Origin: Fibrisoma limi BUZ 3
GTDB lineage: Bacteria; Bacteroidota; Bacteroidia; Cytophagales; Spirosomataceae
Reading direction: 5' to 3'
Length of the DNA stretch: 64,000 nucleotides
Assembly: GCF_000296815.2 (NCBI RefSeq)
Contig: NZ_CAIT01000010.1
Coordinates: forward strand, 62,001-126,000
Shown: positions 18,323-27,368 of the stretch, in pieces
Layout: every line of letters starts with the position of its first letter
How positions within the stretch are numbered: position 1 is the stretch's first letter
Made by a program: the position numbers and the translations under genes
The notes under the pieces: model-generated
What the model saw: only the letters and a program-made list of their open reading frames with translations
Database searches by the model: none
Told to the model about the DNA's origin: nothing

Positions 18323-18793
18323 ATGGTACAAGCACAATCCTTTTTACTCATTCTACCGCTGTTAATGTTTGGATGCCGTAGTGGGTCTTCAGAAACCGAA
18401 AGGAAAACAGCCGCTGTGACCGACTCCGTCATGGAAGCCGTTGAGTCGGCTACTAACACCAGACAGTGTTTCCGGCAGATTGTCGGGCGAGATACAACGA
18501 TGCTCACGCTCACAACGGGAGATTCTATCGTTACTGGTGAACTAACCGTACTGCCATTTGAGAAAGACCAGGCTCGTGGTCCCATCCGGGGAACGATGGC
18601 AGCTAATCAGATTACAGCGCAATGGCAACGGTCAGGCGAGGGTGTAACGCAGCCCTACGAAATCGTCTTTACCATGAAAGGCGACTCCGTAGTCTGGCGA
18701 GAAGGCGAACGGGTTGAGAAACAGGGCGTATGGGTACTGAAGAATCCAGCGCAGAGCTATCAATACGTATTGACAAAAACAGATTGTCAATAA
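18323..18793 (+). CDS. Hypothetical lipoprotein
   Basis: Protein of 156 residues with a hydrophobic N-terminus ending L-M-F-G-C (Cys18), a plausible lipobox. The mature part (CFRQIVGRDTTMLTLTTGDS, then VTGELTVLPFEKD and a short beta-rich remainder) resembles small beta-barrel lipoproteins of Bacteroidetes, but I do not recognise a named family. It starts 22 bases after the DUF6510 gene and so may be last in that operon, although a lipoprotein does not obviously fit a cytoplasmic redox unit. Confidence 0.7.
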   Translation: MVQAQSFLLILPLLMFGCRSGSSETERKTAAVTDSVMEAVESATNTRQCFRQIVGRDTTMLTLTTGDSIVTGELTVLPFEKDQARGPIRGTMAANQITAQWQRSGEGVTQPYEIVFTMKGDSVVWREGERVEKQGVWVLKNPAQSYQYVLTKTDCQ

Positions 18794-18802
18794 GCCATAG
18801 CC

Positions 18803-19909
18803 TTATTTATCCAGATCGATGTACGACATAGTATGCACGTCGTCGGCCTTGGTGTTGACGAACTTCTTTTCCGGATTGTCGTATTCCGAGATGAAAAGTC
18901 GCTTGCCCTTGAGCAACACCTCTGCGGGCTGGTCGAGTCGTCCGTCCTTACCGTCGGTGTCGCCATTCTGGGCCAGTGTCGTAACCTTCCCATCGGGCGA
19001 AACGGTCATGATCGCGTTCATGCGGGAGTTGCAGAGGTAAATGGTATTGTCGGTGCGGTCGATGATCAGACCATCAATGCAGGGAATCTTCTGACTGAGC
19101 TTTACGACCTCCTTCGACGCCAACGTACCATCGGGTTTAAGTGTCAGGCGGTACAACGTGCCGTCGCCGAAACTGCCGGTATAAAAACGACCCTGACTGT
19201 CGTAGTCCAATCCATCGGCTCCGTTATCAACACCTGTTTCATTCACCTGCGTTGTGAACGTTGCCAGCACGTGCGGGTCCATGGTTTTGGGTTTCAGGGC
19301 AACGACCCCTTTGTTCAACTCGTCGAGAGTAAACCGAAGAACCGCGCTGCCCTTATCATTGTCGGGCATGTCCCACTGGCTGTCTGTCACGTAGATCGTA
19401 TTGCCGCCCCAAACCACCGCATTAGCCAGCGCAAAGCCCGTCACAACCGGTTCGACTCCAACAGCTTTCCCGTTCTGCATCCGGACGCGCATCAGCCGGG
19501 ATTTGTAGTTTTTGTCGTTTTCGTATTGATTGTCGGCGTAGTACAAATTACCATCCGGACCGAACGCCAGGTCCATTGGGCAAGCGTGTTTGGTGTCCGG
19601 ATGGGCGGGCAGGCTTGTGAAGAAATGAAGCGAGTCTTCGCCAACGGTGACCAGCACCCCCGGAAACGAATTGTCGGCCAGGTTGGGTACCGACAAATAC
19701 ACCGTACCGTCGGGGCCGAGGGCGAGACCATCAGGCGTATTGTATTTAGCTGGTAAAGTGTACAGCAGTTTTGGGTTGCCAACGGTCGATACGGTCGCCT
19801 GAGCACTGTCGAGGTTACCCGTATCAACTCCCTGCGCGTTTTCTTTTTTCTGTTGGCAACCAGCGGCCAACCCGACGCCTACTAAAATGAGAACAAGATT
19901 GCTTTTCAT
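18803..19909 (-). CDS. SMP-30/NHL-type beta-propeller lipoprotein
   Basis: Protein of 368 residues with a lipoprotein signal (MKSNLVLILVGVGLAAGC, Cys18). The body shows propeller blades such as DGLALGPDGTVYLSVPN, DLAFGPDGNLYYADN and GADGLDYDSQGRFYTGSFGD, in the style of gluconolactonase/SMP-30 and strictosidine-synthase-like proteins. It would sit in a membrane facing the periplasm or outside. A lactonase or binding role is possible; catalytic residues cannot be assigned by eye. Its stop is 9 bases from the convergent lipoprotein gene stop. Confidence 0.82.
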   Translation of the reverse strand: MKSNLVLILVGVGLAAGCQQKKENAQGVDTGNLDSAQATVSTVGNPKLLYTLPAKYNTPDGLALGPDGTVYLSVPNLADNSFPGVLVTVGEDSLHFFTSLPAHPDTKHACPMDLAFGPDGNLYYADNQYENDKNYKSRLMRVRMQNGKAVGVEPVVTGFALANAVVWGGNTIYVTDSQWDMPDNDKGSAVLRFTLDELNKGVVALKPKTMDPHVLATFTTQVNETGVDNGADGLDYDSQGRFYTGSFGDGTLYRLTLKPDGTLASKEVVKLSQKIPCIDGLIIDRTDNTIYLCNSRMNAIMTVSPDGKVTTLAQNGDTDGKDGRLDQPAEVLLKGKRLFISEYDNPEKKFVNTKADDVHTMSYIDLDK

Positions 19910-20002
19910 GGTAATACGCTGAGTGATATGTACTTGCTCATGCGTAAACCTTGTGTTCTGGAAAATGTTATGAACGTCTATTCAACTGTAATAGACCGTT
20001 GG

Positions 20003-22063
20003 CTACGTATTACTAGACGCAACTCGGCCCAGCAGTATAGCTAATCCGGCAAAGAACAAAGCCCCCAGCAGCATATATCCTTCTTCACCTAAAGCCCCCG
20101 CCAGCGCCGGCTCGAGCGTTAAGCTGGTCAGGGCATTGTAAATGGAATCGTTAACCGAAAGGAGAGCAACCAGGACCCCTGCCAGTGCTCCACCGGCTAC
20201 CAGGCCTGTAGCAAACAGGTTGCCCCGGCCAAGGTCGGCATCTTCTTCGACGCGGTTCCGGCGCTTGGCGTTCCAGTCGGTAAAAGCTTTGACGCAGCCC
20301 CCTACGAAGATAGGCAACGTAGTGGACAGGGGTAAATACAATCCTACGGCAAAGGCCAGTGCGCTAACGCCGACCAATTCAAATACGAAGGCCAGGAAAG
20401 CCCCCACCAGAACAAACTGCCAGTCGAGGTTAAACGATAGCAGCCCTTTGATGAGCGTAGCCATCAGCGTACCCTGCGGAGCCGGAAACTTGTCGCTGCC
20501 AATGGCATGCGTGACGCCCTGAGCCAGGAGGTCGGGCGTAGGCGTATCCAGAATTTTAACCGTAGCGCCTATAACGAGCGACGAGACAATAACTCCCACG
20601 AATAGGGCCATCTGCTGATATTTAGGCGTAGCGCCGACCAGATACCCCGTTTTCAGATCCTGCGACGTAGCACCGGCCGTAGCAGCCGCTACGCAGATCA
20701 TACTACCAACCACAAGAACAGCCGGTTCAAAGGCTTTGCCCGTCAAACCGAAGCCGATAAATACCAGCGCGGTTCCCATAATGGTGGCGATGGTCATGCC
20801 GGATACGGGCGATGAACTCGACCCGATCAGTCCCACGATCCGGCTGGCAACCGTCACGAAAAAGAAGCCGAAGATAATGACCAGAATACCCAGCAGCAAC
20901 TTGGTCAGTAACGTATCGCCCGGAACCTGCGGTAGAATAACCATCAGCCCGACCAGAATAAGGCTACCAAAAATCACTACCCGGATGGATAAGTCCTGCT
21001 CAGTACGGCGAACGGCACCATTTTCCCCGCTCAGATCGACGCTCCCTCGGGTAAAACTCTGCCGGAACGACGATACGATAGTCGGAATTGTTTTCAGCAG
21101 GGTCATGAACCCACCGGCTGTTACAGCACCAGCGCCAATCTGCCGAATGTAGGCCCGATAGATGGCTGCGGCCGTATCCTCAAAGGTTTTTGTTTCCGGG
21201 TTCCAGCCACCAGGACCACCGGCCGCGTTAACATCAGCCAGATAGCCAAGTTTTTGAAGCTGAGCCGCGATGATTTCGCCCGGAACCAGCGACGCCAGCA
21301 ACGGTATCAGGCCCAGCCAGGCCAGAATACCCCCGCCAACCAGGACCGCCGAAATCCGAAACCCGATGATGTAGCCGACACCCAGGTACTCGGGAGTAAT
21401 TTCGCCTGCTACCTGCGCTGATGGAAAATATCGGTTGGCTTGTTTCGTAGCCCAGACGGGCACTTCGGCAATGATATGCAGTACCTTCTGAAGCACGGCG
21501 TACAGGAGTGCTACGCCAAGACCCTGGTAGGCCGTTTTGGCAAAATTACCACCCCGTTCGCCAGCCATCAGTACCGACGCACAGGCTGTTCCTTCGGGAT
21601 AAGGCAGCGTTCCATGTTCCTGCACGATGAGCGACCGGCGTAGTGGAATCATCATTAAGGTGCCCACCAGTCCGCCGAGGATAGCGAGCGTCAAGATGGT
21701 CCAATAGTTAAAAAAATCGGCCCCGACGCTCTGGCCATTTTCGCCGGCAGTCAGGAACAGAAAGCCCGGCATGGTAAACACAACCCCCGATGCAATGCTC
21801 TCACCGGCTGAGCCTGTCGTTTGAATGATGTTATTTTCAAGAATCGTGGTGTTCAGAAATCGTCGGCCCAGCGATATAGCCAGAACGGCAATAGGAATGG
21901 AAGCCGATACCGACAGACCCGCTTTAAGGGATAGATAGACGGTTGCAGCCCCGAAGAGTATACCAAAAACAGCACCGGTAATAATCGCCTTAAGCGTAAA
22001 TTCAGCAGGCGATTCGGTCGCAGGTACGAAGGGTTTGAGATCAGGTAGGGGTTTAGTTTCCAT
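20003..22063 (-). CDS. OPT-family oligopeptide transporter
   Basis: Large inner-membrane protein of 686 residues with about 14-16 hydrophobic segments. The start PAEFTLKAIITGAVFGILFG, the NNIIQTTGSAGESIASGVVF segment (in parts), the LPYPEGTACASVLMAGE segment and the ATAGATSQDLKTGYLVGATP block are characteristic of prokaryotic OPT proteins. Members take up peptides or metal chelates by proton coupling; the substrate cannot be told. It is probably monocistronic, 93 bases from the SMP-30-like gene. Confidence 0.93.
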   Translation of the reverse strand: METKPLPDLKPFVPATESPAEFTLKAIITGAVFGILFGAATVYLSLKAGLSVSASIPIAVLAISLGRRFLNTTILENNIIQTTGSAGESIASGVVFTMPGFLFLTAGENGQSVGADFFNYWTILTLAILGGLVGTLMMIPLRRSLIVQEHGTLPYPEGTACASVLMAGERGGNFAKTAYQGLGVALLYAVLQKVLHIIAEVPVWATKQANRYFPSAQVAGEITPEYLGVGYIIGFRISAVLVGGGILAWLGLIPLLASLVPGEIIAAQLQKLGYLADVNAAGGPGGWNPETKTFEDTAAAIYRAYIRQIGAGAVTAGGFMTLLKTIPTIVSSFRQSFTRGSVDLSGENGAVRRTEQDLSIRVVIFGSLILVGLMVILPQVPGDTLLTKLLLGILVIIFGFFFVTVASRIVGLIGSSSSPVSGMTIATIMGTALVFIGFGLTGKAFEPAVLVVGSMICVAAATAGATSQDLKTGYLVGATPKYQQMALFVGVIVSSLVIGATVKILDTPTPDLLAQGVTHAIGSDKFPAPQGTLMATLIKGLLSFNLDWQFVLVGAFLAFVFELVGVSALAFAVGLYLPLSTTLPIFVGGCVKAFTDWNAKRRNRVEEDADLGRGNLFATGLVAGGALAGVLVALLSVNDSIYNALTSLTLEPALAGALGEEGYMLLGALFFAGLAILLGRVASSNT

Positions 22064-22153
22064 GTAAACGGAGAATTTCAGTGAAATAATAACGCTTTTC
22101 CGGCAAACCCTTCCCGGAACAATTGAATTAATTCATCAACCTTGGGTAATCAC

Positions 22154-22183
22154 TTGACTTTTGTGCAGACAGTGCGATATTTG
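22154..22183 (+). promoter_or_regulatory. Promoter of tRNA-Gly
   Basis: TTG (22154-22156) and GATATTTG (22176-22183, seven of eight matches to TAnnTTTG) are 19 bp apart. The tRNA begins 12 bases further on. Confidence 0.65.
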
Positions 22184-22195
22184 TATACGCAACAA

Positions 22196-22268
22196 GCGGA
22201 AGTAGCTCAGTTGGTAGAGCGGCAGCTTCCCAAGCTGCAGGTCGCGAGTTCGAGACTCGTCTTCCGCT
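22196..22268 (+). tRNA. tRNA-Gly (anticodon CCC)
   Basis: All four arms fold: acceptor GCGGAAG/CTTCCGC, D-arm GCTC/GAGC, anticodon stem GCAGC/GCTGC around the loop TTCCCAA (anticodon CCC at 22229-22231) and T-arm GCGAG/CTCGT around TTCGAGA. The discriminator base is T and CCA is not encoded, so it must be added enzymatically. It decodes GGG. It is a single tRNA with its own promoter and terminator. Confidence 0.97.
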
Positions 22269-22290
22269 CAGGTGTAATTTATTAAAAATT

Positions 22291-22326
22291 AGCCACTTAG
22301 CTTTGTAGTTGAGTGGCTTTTTCTTT
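22291..22326 (+). terminator. Terminator of tRNA-Gly
   Basis: AGCCACT (22291-22297) pairs with AGTGGCT (22312-22318), followed by TTTTTCTTTT. Confidence 0.8.
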
Positions 22327-22433
22327 TATAAATGTAGAGTGGTTTGCACGTTGGCCTACACAAATAACTTCAGGACTATTCGAACAGAGGTGCGTTCGGC
22401 CAAAAAGCAACCTCGTCTCTATTTGTCATAGTA

Positions 22434-22649
22434 TTGGCTGTTCACCTCACTCAATCTAAAACCAGTGACCAATCCCAGCCAACCCGTAACGATTACATGA
22501 CGCTGGGTAACCCCAATGGTTTTAATGTTGACCCAACTAGCGAAGCCGCTTACCTGACCCTTCGGCTGACGTACACGCTCCGCTCCCTTCAATGTAGCTA
22601 CGTTCTAATACGTATCAATACCTCGGGTGGGTTATCTAGCTGGGTTTGA
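22434..22649 (+). pseudogene. Possible decayed fragment of a secreted nuclease-like protein
   Basis: This short open frame begins only with TTG and has no signal sequence. The peptide MTLGNPNGFNVDPTSE followed by AAYLTLRLTYTLRS resembles, from memory, the LGNPS...NYLMVKPQYALSY start of the mature DNA/RNA non-specific endonucleases found in many bacteria. The frame then ends without any catalytic motif. I take it as a remnant; the rest of 22330-22770 holds nothing I can recognise. The similarity is by eye and weak. Confidence 0.3.
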
Positions 22650-22771
22650 TACTCTGTTGGAAAACAAGAGAAGAGCCCGCGGTACCCAAATGCTGCCAAC
22701 GCTATTGGGCCACTACCAGATAGTTCATTAAACGGGTTTTAGATATATTTACTGGCTCTAATCCCTTCTTG

Positions 22772-23845
22772 ATGAAACGATGGTTTATCCTGGATCGTAG
22801 CGATTGGCTGCTGCTTCTGGGACAGTACCCAGTCATTCCTTTTGTCAACTACCTCATGCTGGGCGAGCCGTATCTCGCCAATACCAAGCTATTTCTGTTC
22901 GTTACGGTTTCGACATCGGTGACGTATCTGTTGTTTGTCTGGCTGATGGATAGCTGGCGCAAGTACGTACTTTATCGGTTTCCGGCGTTGAACCAGTCTA
23001 CCCAACGGATTAGCTCCTCGCTGAGTGTGTATATAGCCCTGACCTGGCTGCTTTGCTTGGTGAACTTCGGGGCTTACGAAGTAGCAGACGTACCCGGTTA
23101 TCTGTTCTCGTGGGCTAAATTCGGTGGGGCGGCTCTACTCGGTATGCTATTCAACGTACTGTCTGCCAGTATTTTTGAGGCTATTTATTTTCACGGACAA
23201 TGGCGGAAGACCCTGGAGCGGGAGTATGAACTGAAGCAATTGAACATGCAGCGGCAACTGGATGTGCTGAAGCAACAGGTCAACCCTCACTTTCTGTTTA
23301 ACAGCCTCAACTCACTTATCGCACTCATTGGCGAAGATTCTGTTAAAGCGGAGGTCTTTGCCGAAGAACTCAGCTCGGTTTACCGGTACGTATTGCGGAC
23401 CAACCGGAGCGAGCATTCAGGCAGTAACGTACCCGACCTCTCGCAGCACCTGACCGATCTTGACTCAGAACTGACCTTTATTCAGTCATACTACAACTTG
23501 CTGAAAACGCGATACGGCAGTGGTTTGCACATGATCGTATGCGTCGATGAGCAGTTTGGGCTTTACCAACTGCCTCCGCTTACGCTGCAACTGCTGGTTG
23601 AGAACGCCGTAAAGCATAATGTTACGCTGCCTGAACAACCATTACACATTCAGATCTGCACCGACGAATCAGGTACCTTGCGGGTTTTCAACAACATTCA
23701 GCGCAAGCACGTCAGAGTGTTAAGCAACGGCGTAGGGCTGAGTAATATCCTCGCCAAGTACGCGGTGCTGGGACAACCTGCGCCCAGCGTGCGGGAAGCC
23801 GACGGGCAATTTATGGTCACGCTTCCGCTTATTAAGGCGGTGTGA
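22772..23845 (+). CDS. LytS/YehU-type sensor histidine kinase
   Basis: Membrane histidine kinase of 357 residues. About four hydrophobic segments cover residues 12-140, followed by a coiled linker and the His_kinase box QQVNPHFLFNSLNSL with phospho-acceptor His173. The ATP-binding part has LQLLVENAVKHN and a late G-box (NGVGLSNI). This family normally pairs with a LytTR response regulator next door, but none is adjacent, so it is an orphan; a LytTR protein without receiver lies at 40141. I use ATG 22772; the TTG just before it is not needed. Confidence 0.9.
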   Translation: MKRWFILDRSDWLLLLGQYPVIPFVNYLMLGEPYLANTKLFLFVTVSTSVTYLLFVWLMDSWRKYVLYRFPALNQSTQRISSSLSVYIALTWLLCLVNFGAYEVADVPGYLFSWAKFGGAALLGMLFNVLSASIFEAIYFHGQWRKTLEREYELKQLNMQRQLDVLKQQVNPHFLFNSLNSLIALIGEDSVKAEVFAEELSSVYRYVLRTNRSEHSGSNVPDLSQHLTDLDSELTFIQSYYNLLKTRYGSGLHMIVCVDEQFGLYQLPPLTLQLLVENAVKHNVTLPEQPLHIQICTDESGTLRVFNNIQRKHVRVLSNGVGLSNILAKYAVLGQPAPSVREADGQFMVTLPLIKAV

Positions 23846-23984
23846 GAAGTTGCAACTGGTGATTCACGAAGGGCGACAACTCGTCAACGCGGCTTCATTG
23901 GTAAATTTTTTTCGTTTCGGAGGGTTAGCCGTTTCCCGAGCACCTATTTCCCTACTCCTTTGGCTCTGTAAACAATAAACAGTA

Positions 23985-24146
23985 ATGAGCCATTTACTTC
24001 TTGTCCTGTCGGTAAGCTGCAAAAAAGAAGTCGACATGGTTGAACCCAGGGCGACGGATACATCGAAGCCAGGCGGTTTAATTAAGCTGAATGCAGGAGC
24101 CGTGAAAATTTACCATTTTAGAAAATTCAAAACATATTGCGTCTAA
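23985..24146 (+). CDS. Short lipoprotein-like open frame
   Basis: A 53-residue frame (MSHLLLVLSVSCKKEVDMVE at its start) with a lipobox-like L-S-V-S-C at residue 12, then polar residues. The C-K-K-E pattern is common after the lipidated cysteine in Bacteroidetes, but the leader is too short and lacks basic residues, so this may be a fragment of an older lipoprotein gene. The rest of the 370-base gap between the histidine kinase and the gene at 24216 shows nothing. Confidence 0.25.
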   Translation: MSHLLLVLSVSCKKEVDMVEPRATDTSKPGGLIKLNAGAVKIYHFRKFKTYCV

Positions 24147-24215
24147 GCTGGTAATAGCTCCAGCATGCTGAGTCGTTTGGAAACAGACCGGGCAGCATAA
24201 TCAGGAATTGATACA

Positions 24216-24533
24216 ATGGCTCAACAAGACCAACATACCGTAGAGTACGTAATAAGTCAGCAGGCCTACGAAAAGGCCTATCGTAGTTTGCCGGAACAGG
24301 GGACCGATCAACAAAAAGCCCAGTCTGCTAAGGTGATGGCGAAACAATACCGGCTCAATACGAGAGATACCGCTAATGCCGGCAAATGGGTGATGTGGTC
24401 CGTAGGTGAAGAATCGTTCGAGTTTACCTGGCAGAATGGAGCCTGGCGGCCACCCGCCAACATCGTGGTGTTAAACGATGCCGATCGGTCGGTGGTTGAT
24501 CTTACATCGTTTCCAGACAAACCGCTTGACTAG
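24216..24533 (+). CDS. Hypothetical protein
   Basis: Polar protein of 105 residues without signal peptide or membrane segment. The first half is helical and rich in Q, A and K (YEKAYRSLPEQGTDQQKAQS), and the second half is tryptophan-rich (KWVMWSVGEESFEFTWQNGAW). I do not recognise a family. Codon use is like its neighbours, which favours a real gene. It stands alone between two gaps of about 370 and 170 bases. Confidence 0.55.
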   Translation: MAQQDQHTVEYVISQQAYEKAYRSLPEQGTDQQKAQSAKVMAKQYRLNTRDTANAGKWVMWSVGEESFEFTWQNGAWRPPANIVVLNDADRSVVDLTSFPDKPLD

Positions 24534-24706
24534 TTGTAATAGAAACATAAGAAAGCGGGTGTAGTAGGGTACGAGACGTACTGCCTCATCGGCCCAATAA
24601 AAGCTTATTGTCTTTATTAATGGCAATAACCCATTAAAACCACATAGTCTTTATGCTTTAGGTGAAAAGGTATTGTTGATTTATTCCTTGCAATCACTCG
24701 TAAAGC

Positions 24707-27331
24707 ATGTTTAAGATTTCAATCAGCTTCCTGTCTGCCTTCCTGCTGACCTTCGGTATGAACAATAACGGAGGACTGCTAAAAAAACAGGAAGTTACGC
24801 CTACAGTCGTCGCACTGCCGGATTATCCCGCTGAATTACAGGTTACTAACTTTTCGGGACCCGAGCTGACACCCAGCCCGGCTTGTCTGGCGGTAGCACC
24901 AACCGGCGAGGTGTTTGTTGGCGTCGACAAGCAAGGTTCCCTTGGTAAAAAGCCGAATCTGGGCAGTATTGTTCGGCTGGTTGATACGGACAACGATGGA
25001 AACGTAGATCAGCATACAACCTTTGCTCAGGTAGATAACCCGCGCGGTATTTTCGTACTGGGTGCTCAGGTGTTTGTCCTGCACGCCGTATTCTCGCCGG
25101 AAACCGGCAAAGCCACAGGCATGAATCTGGTGGTATTTGACGACAGGAACGGGGATGGTGTAGCCGACGGCCCTTCAAAACCATTGATTGAGAACATCAG
25201 TAATACGGCCTTCATCCAGCAACGAGGAGTCGACCATGCGACCAACGGCATCCGGATGGGTATCGACGGCTGGATCTACATTGCCGTCGGTGACTTTGGC
25301 TTCCACAACGCGGTTGACCGCTCGGGCAAAAAGCTGACCATGCTGGGTGGAGGGATTGTACGGGTACGGCCCGATGGTACCGAAATGGAGATATATTCAC
25401 ACGGTATGCGTAACATCTACGATGTGGCCATTGACCCGTACATGAATATTTTTACCCGCGACAATACCAACGATGGAGGTGGCTGGAACATCCGGTTCAG
25501 TCATCAGATTCAATCCGCCGAATACGGGTACCCGGTGCTGTTCAAGCACTTTACGGACGAAATCATCCCGGCCCTGGTCGATGTTGGGGGCGGCTCAGGT
25601 ACCGGTTCGTTGTTTATGGATGAACCCACCTGGCCCCAGAAGTACAACCAGGTGCCAATGATGGCCGATTGGGGCCGTAACCAGCTTTACATTCACCGAG
25701 TTACGCCGGACAAAGCATCGTTTACCCAGAAAGAAGAGGAATTTATCAGACTGCCGCAGATCACCGATGTCGATGTCGATGGTTCGGGCCGGATGTACCT
25801 GGCGGCCTGGAACGGGGCGAGCTATGTGGGCAACCCCAGCAAGGGCTACGTAGTGCGTGTGGTGCCGCAGAACTGGACTTATACGGCGTTCCCGAACCTG
25901 AAAAAAGCGTCGGTGAAAAAGCTGGCCGTCATGCTTGCATCCCAAAGCGCGGTGTTGCGTTTGCACGCATCTCAGGAACTGCTGACCCGTCCCGCAAAAC
26001 AAGCGGCCAAAGCCGCCTGGCAGGTAGCAACCAACCAGAAGTTATCGCTGGCCAGCCGGGTGGCTGGTATCTTTACCTATGCACAGATCGCCCAGGCAAA
26101 CGGCATTGATAATCTGGTTAAGCTAACCCAGGACGCATCCGTACGGGAGTTTGCGTTTCGGGCGTTGGCTGACCGTAAGCCCTTTGTTGGCAACGTACCG
26201 TTGGCACCATTCCTTGAAGGTGTTAAAGATCCTTCGGAGCGGGTGCAGGTGGCTGCGCTGGTTGGATTGGGTCGGCTCGAGAAACAAGAAGCGGCTTCTG
26301 CTCTATTGCAGGTGGCGGTGCCCGCTACGTTTGCCGCACCCGGGAAGGACGTCGAAGGCCCACATGCTACGCCGAATGCCGATATTGTACCGGCTCATGT
26401 GGCCGCCCGGTCTTTGGTAAAACTAAACGCGGTGGATGCCTGTTTGCAGGCCATCAACTCACCAAACGCTACGCTGGCTCTATGGGCGTTGCGCTATATG
26501 CATACACCCGAAGCAGCCAACGGATTGATAAAAGCGTACCAGCAAGCCAAGGAGCCGACGCTCAAGAACCAGATTCTGGTTACGCTAGCCCGTTTGTATA
26601 AGCAGGAGGCACCGTATGATGCATCCTGGTGGTGGAGTACTCGCCCAGATACGCATGGACCGTATTACAAAGCAATTGAGTGGGAGGCATCGCCCGCCAT
26701 CCGGACGCTGTTGATCAGTGAATGGCAACAAGCCAGCAATAAGCCGTTTTTTACGGACCTGAACAGCAGACTTCGGCTCGAAATCCCTGAGTTTGGTGTA
26801 GAAACGCCGGTGGCCGTTCAGGAAGACAATAAAGTGGACCTGGAAAAGATTCGTAGTAAGAAAGGGCAGGTTGGGGCAGCTTCGATTGAAGATGTTATGC
26901 TGGCGATTGCGAAGATTCCTGGCGATGCAGCTTTAGGTAAGACCCTGTTTATACAACAGGGGTGTGTAGCCTGCCATAGTCTTAGTAAGAACGAACCAAT
27001 GAAAGGCCCCTTCATGGGGCAGATTGGGTCCATAATGAACCGGGAGCAGATTGCCGAGTCAATCCTGAAGCCTAATGCATCAATATCACAGGGCTTTTCG
27101 ACTGTATTGATCACGGCCAAAGGAAACAAGAGCTACACTGGCTTCGTAACCGAAGAATCGTCTAGCCGGGTTGTTCTCCGCGATATTGCCGGACAGGTGT
27201 ACACAATCAGAAAGACGGATATCATGAGCCGCAAAGAAATGGAGACATCCATGATGCCGACGGGGTTGGCCAACGCCCTGTCTTACGACGAGTTCGCTTC
27301 GCTGATTACCTTCCTATCGCAACAAAAATGA
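24707..27331 (+). CDS. Secreted dehydrogenase-like propeller / HEAT / cytochrome c fusion
   Basis: Protein of 874 residues of the membrane-bound dehydrogenase group typical of Planctomycetes and Bacteroidetes. The N-terminus is a signal sequence. Residues about 30-400 form a PQQ-dependent sugar-dehydrogenase-like beta-propeller (EVFVGVDKQG, NGIRMGIDGWIYIAVGD, YSHGMRNIYDVAIDP). Residues about 410-640 are HEAT-like helical repeats (VREFAFRALADRKPF, RVQVAALVGLGRLEKQEA). The C-terminus carries one c-type cytochrome with C753-V-A-C-H757. It would oxidise a carbohydrate-like substrate in the periplasm and pass electrons to its own haem; the substrate is unknown. Monocistronic, ending at a hairpin. 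Confidence 0.88.
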   Translation: MFKISISFLSAFLLTFGMNNNGGLLKKQEVTPTVVALPDYPAELQVTNFSGPELTPSPACLAVAPTGEVFVGVDKQGSLGKKPNLGSIVRLVDTDNDGNVDQHTTFAQVDNPRGIFVLGAQVFVLHAVFSPETGKATGMNLVVFDDRNGDGVADGPSKPLIENISNTAFIQQRGVDHATNGIRMGIDGWIYIAVGDFGFHNAVDRSGKKLTMLGGGIVRVRPDGTEMEIYSHGMRNIYDVAIDPYMNIFTRDNTNDGGGWNIRFSHQIQSAEYGYPVLFKHFTDEIIPALVDVGGGSGTGSLFMDEPTWPQKYNQVPMMADWGRNQLYIHRVTPDKASFTQKEEEFIRLPQITDVDVDGSGRMYLAAWNGASYVGNPSKGYVVRVVPQNWTYTAFPNLKKASVKKLAVMLASQSAVLRLHASQELLTRPAKQAAKAAWQVATNQKLSLASRVAGIFTYAQIAQANGIDNLVKLTQDASVREFAFRALADRKPFVGNVPLAPFLEGVKDPSERVQVAALVGLGRLEKQEAASALLQVAVPATFAAPGKDVEGPHATPNADIVPAHVAARSLVKLNAVDACLQAINSPNATLALWALRYMHTPEAANGLIKAYQQAKEPTLKNQILVTLARLYKQEAPYDASWWWSTRPDTHGPYYKAIEWEASPAIRTLLISEWQQASNKPFFTDLNSRLRLEIPEFGVETPVAVQEDNKVDLEKIRSKKGQVGAASIEDVMLAIAKIPGDAALGKTLFIQQGCVACHSLSKNEPMKGPFMGQIGSIMNREQIAESILKPNASISQGFSTVLITAKGNKSYTGFVTEESSSRVVLRDIAGQVYTIRKTDIMSRKEMETSMMPTGLANALSYDEFASLITFLSQQK

Positions 27332-27339
27332 GTGGATAT

Positions 27340-27368
27340 GACGGTAGGCGACTCGTTTGCCTACCGTC
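27340..27368 (+). terminator. Hairpin after the dehydrogenase-like gene
   Basis: GACGGTAGGC (27340-27349) and GCCTACCGTC (27359-27368) form a 10-bp stem directly after the stop, with only a short T-run. The remaining bases to 27664 hold no recognisable gene. Confidence 0.6.

Noticed and set aside
18833-19756. Long plus-strand open frame of 307 codons opposite the SMP-30-like gene
   Set aside because: It is antisense to a clear beta-propeller gene, has no recognisable domain, and looks like a codon-bias shadow.
22434-22649. Intact gene of 71 codons
   Set aside because: It starts only with TTG, lacks a signal sequence and catalytic residues, and ends abruptly; treated as a possible remnant.
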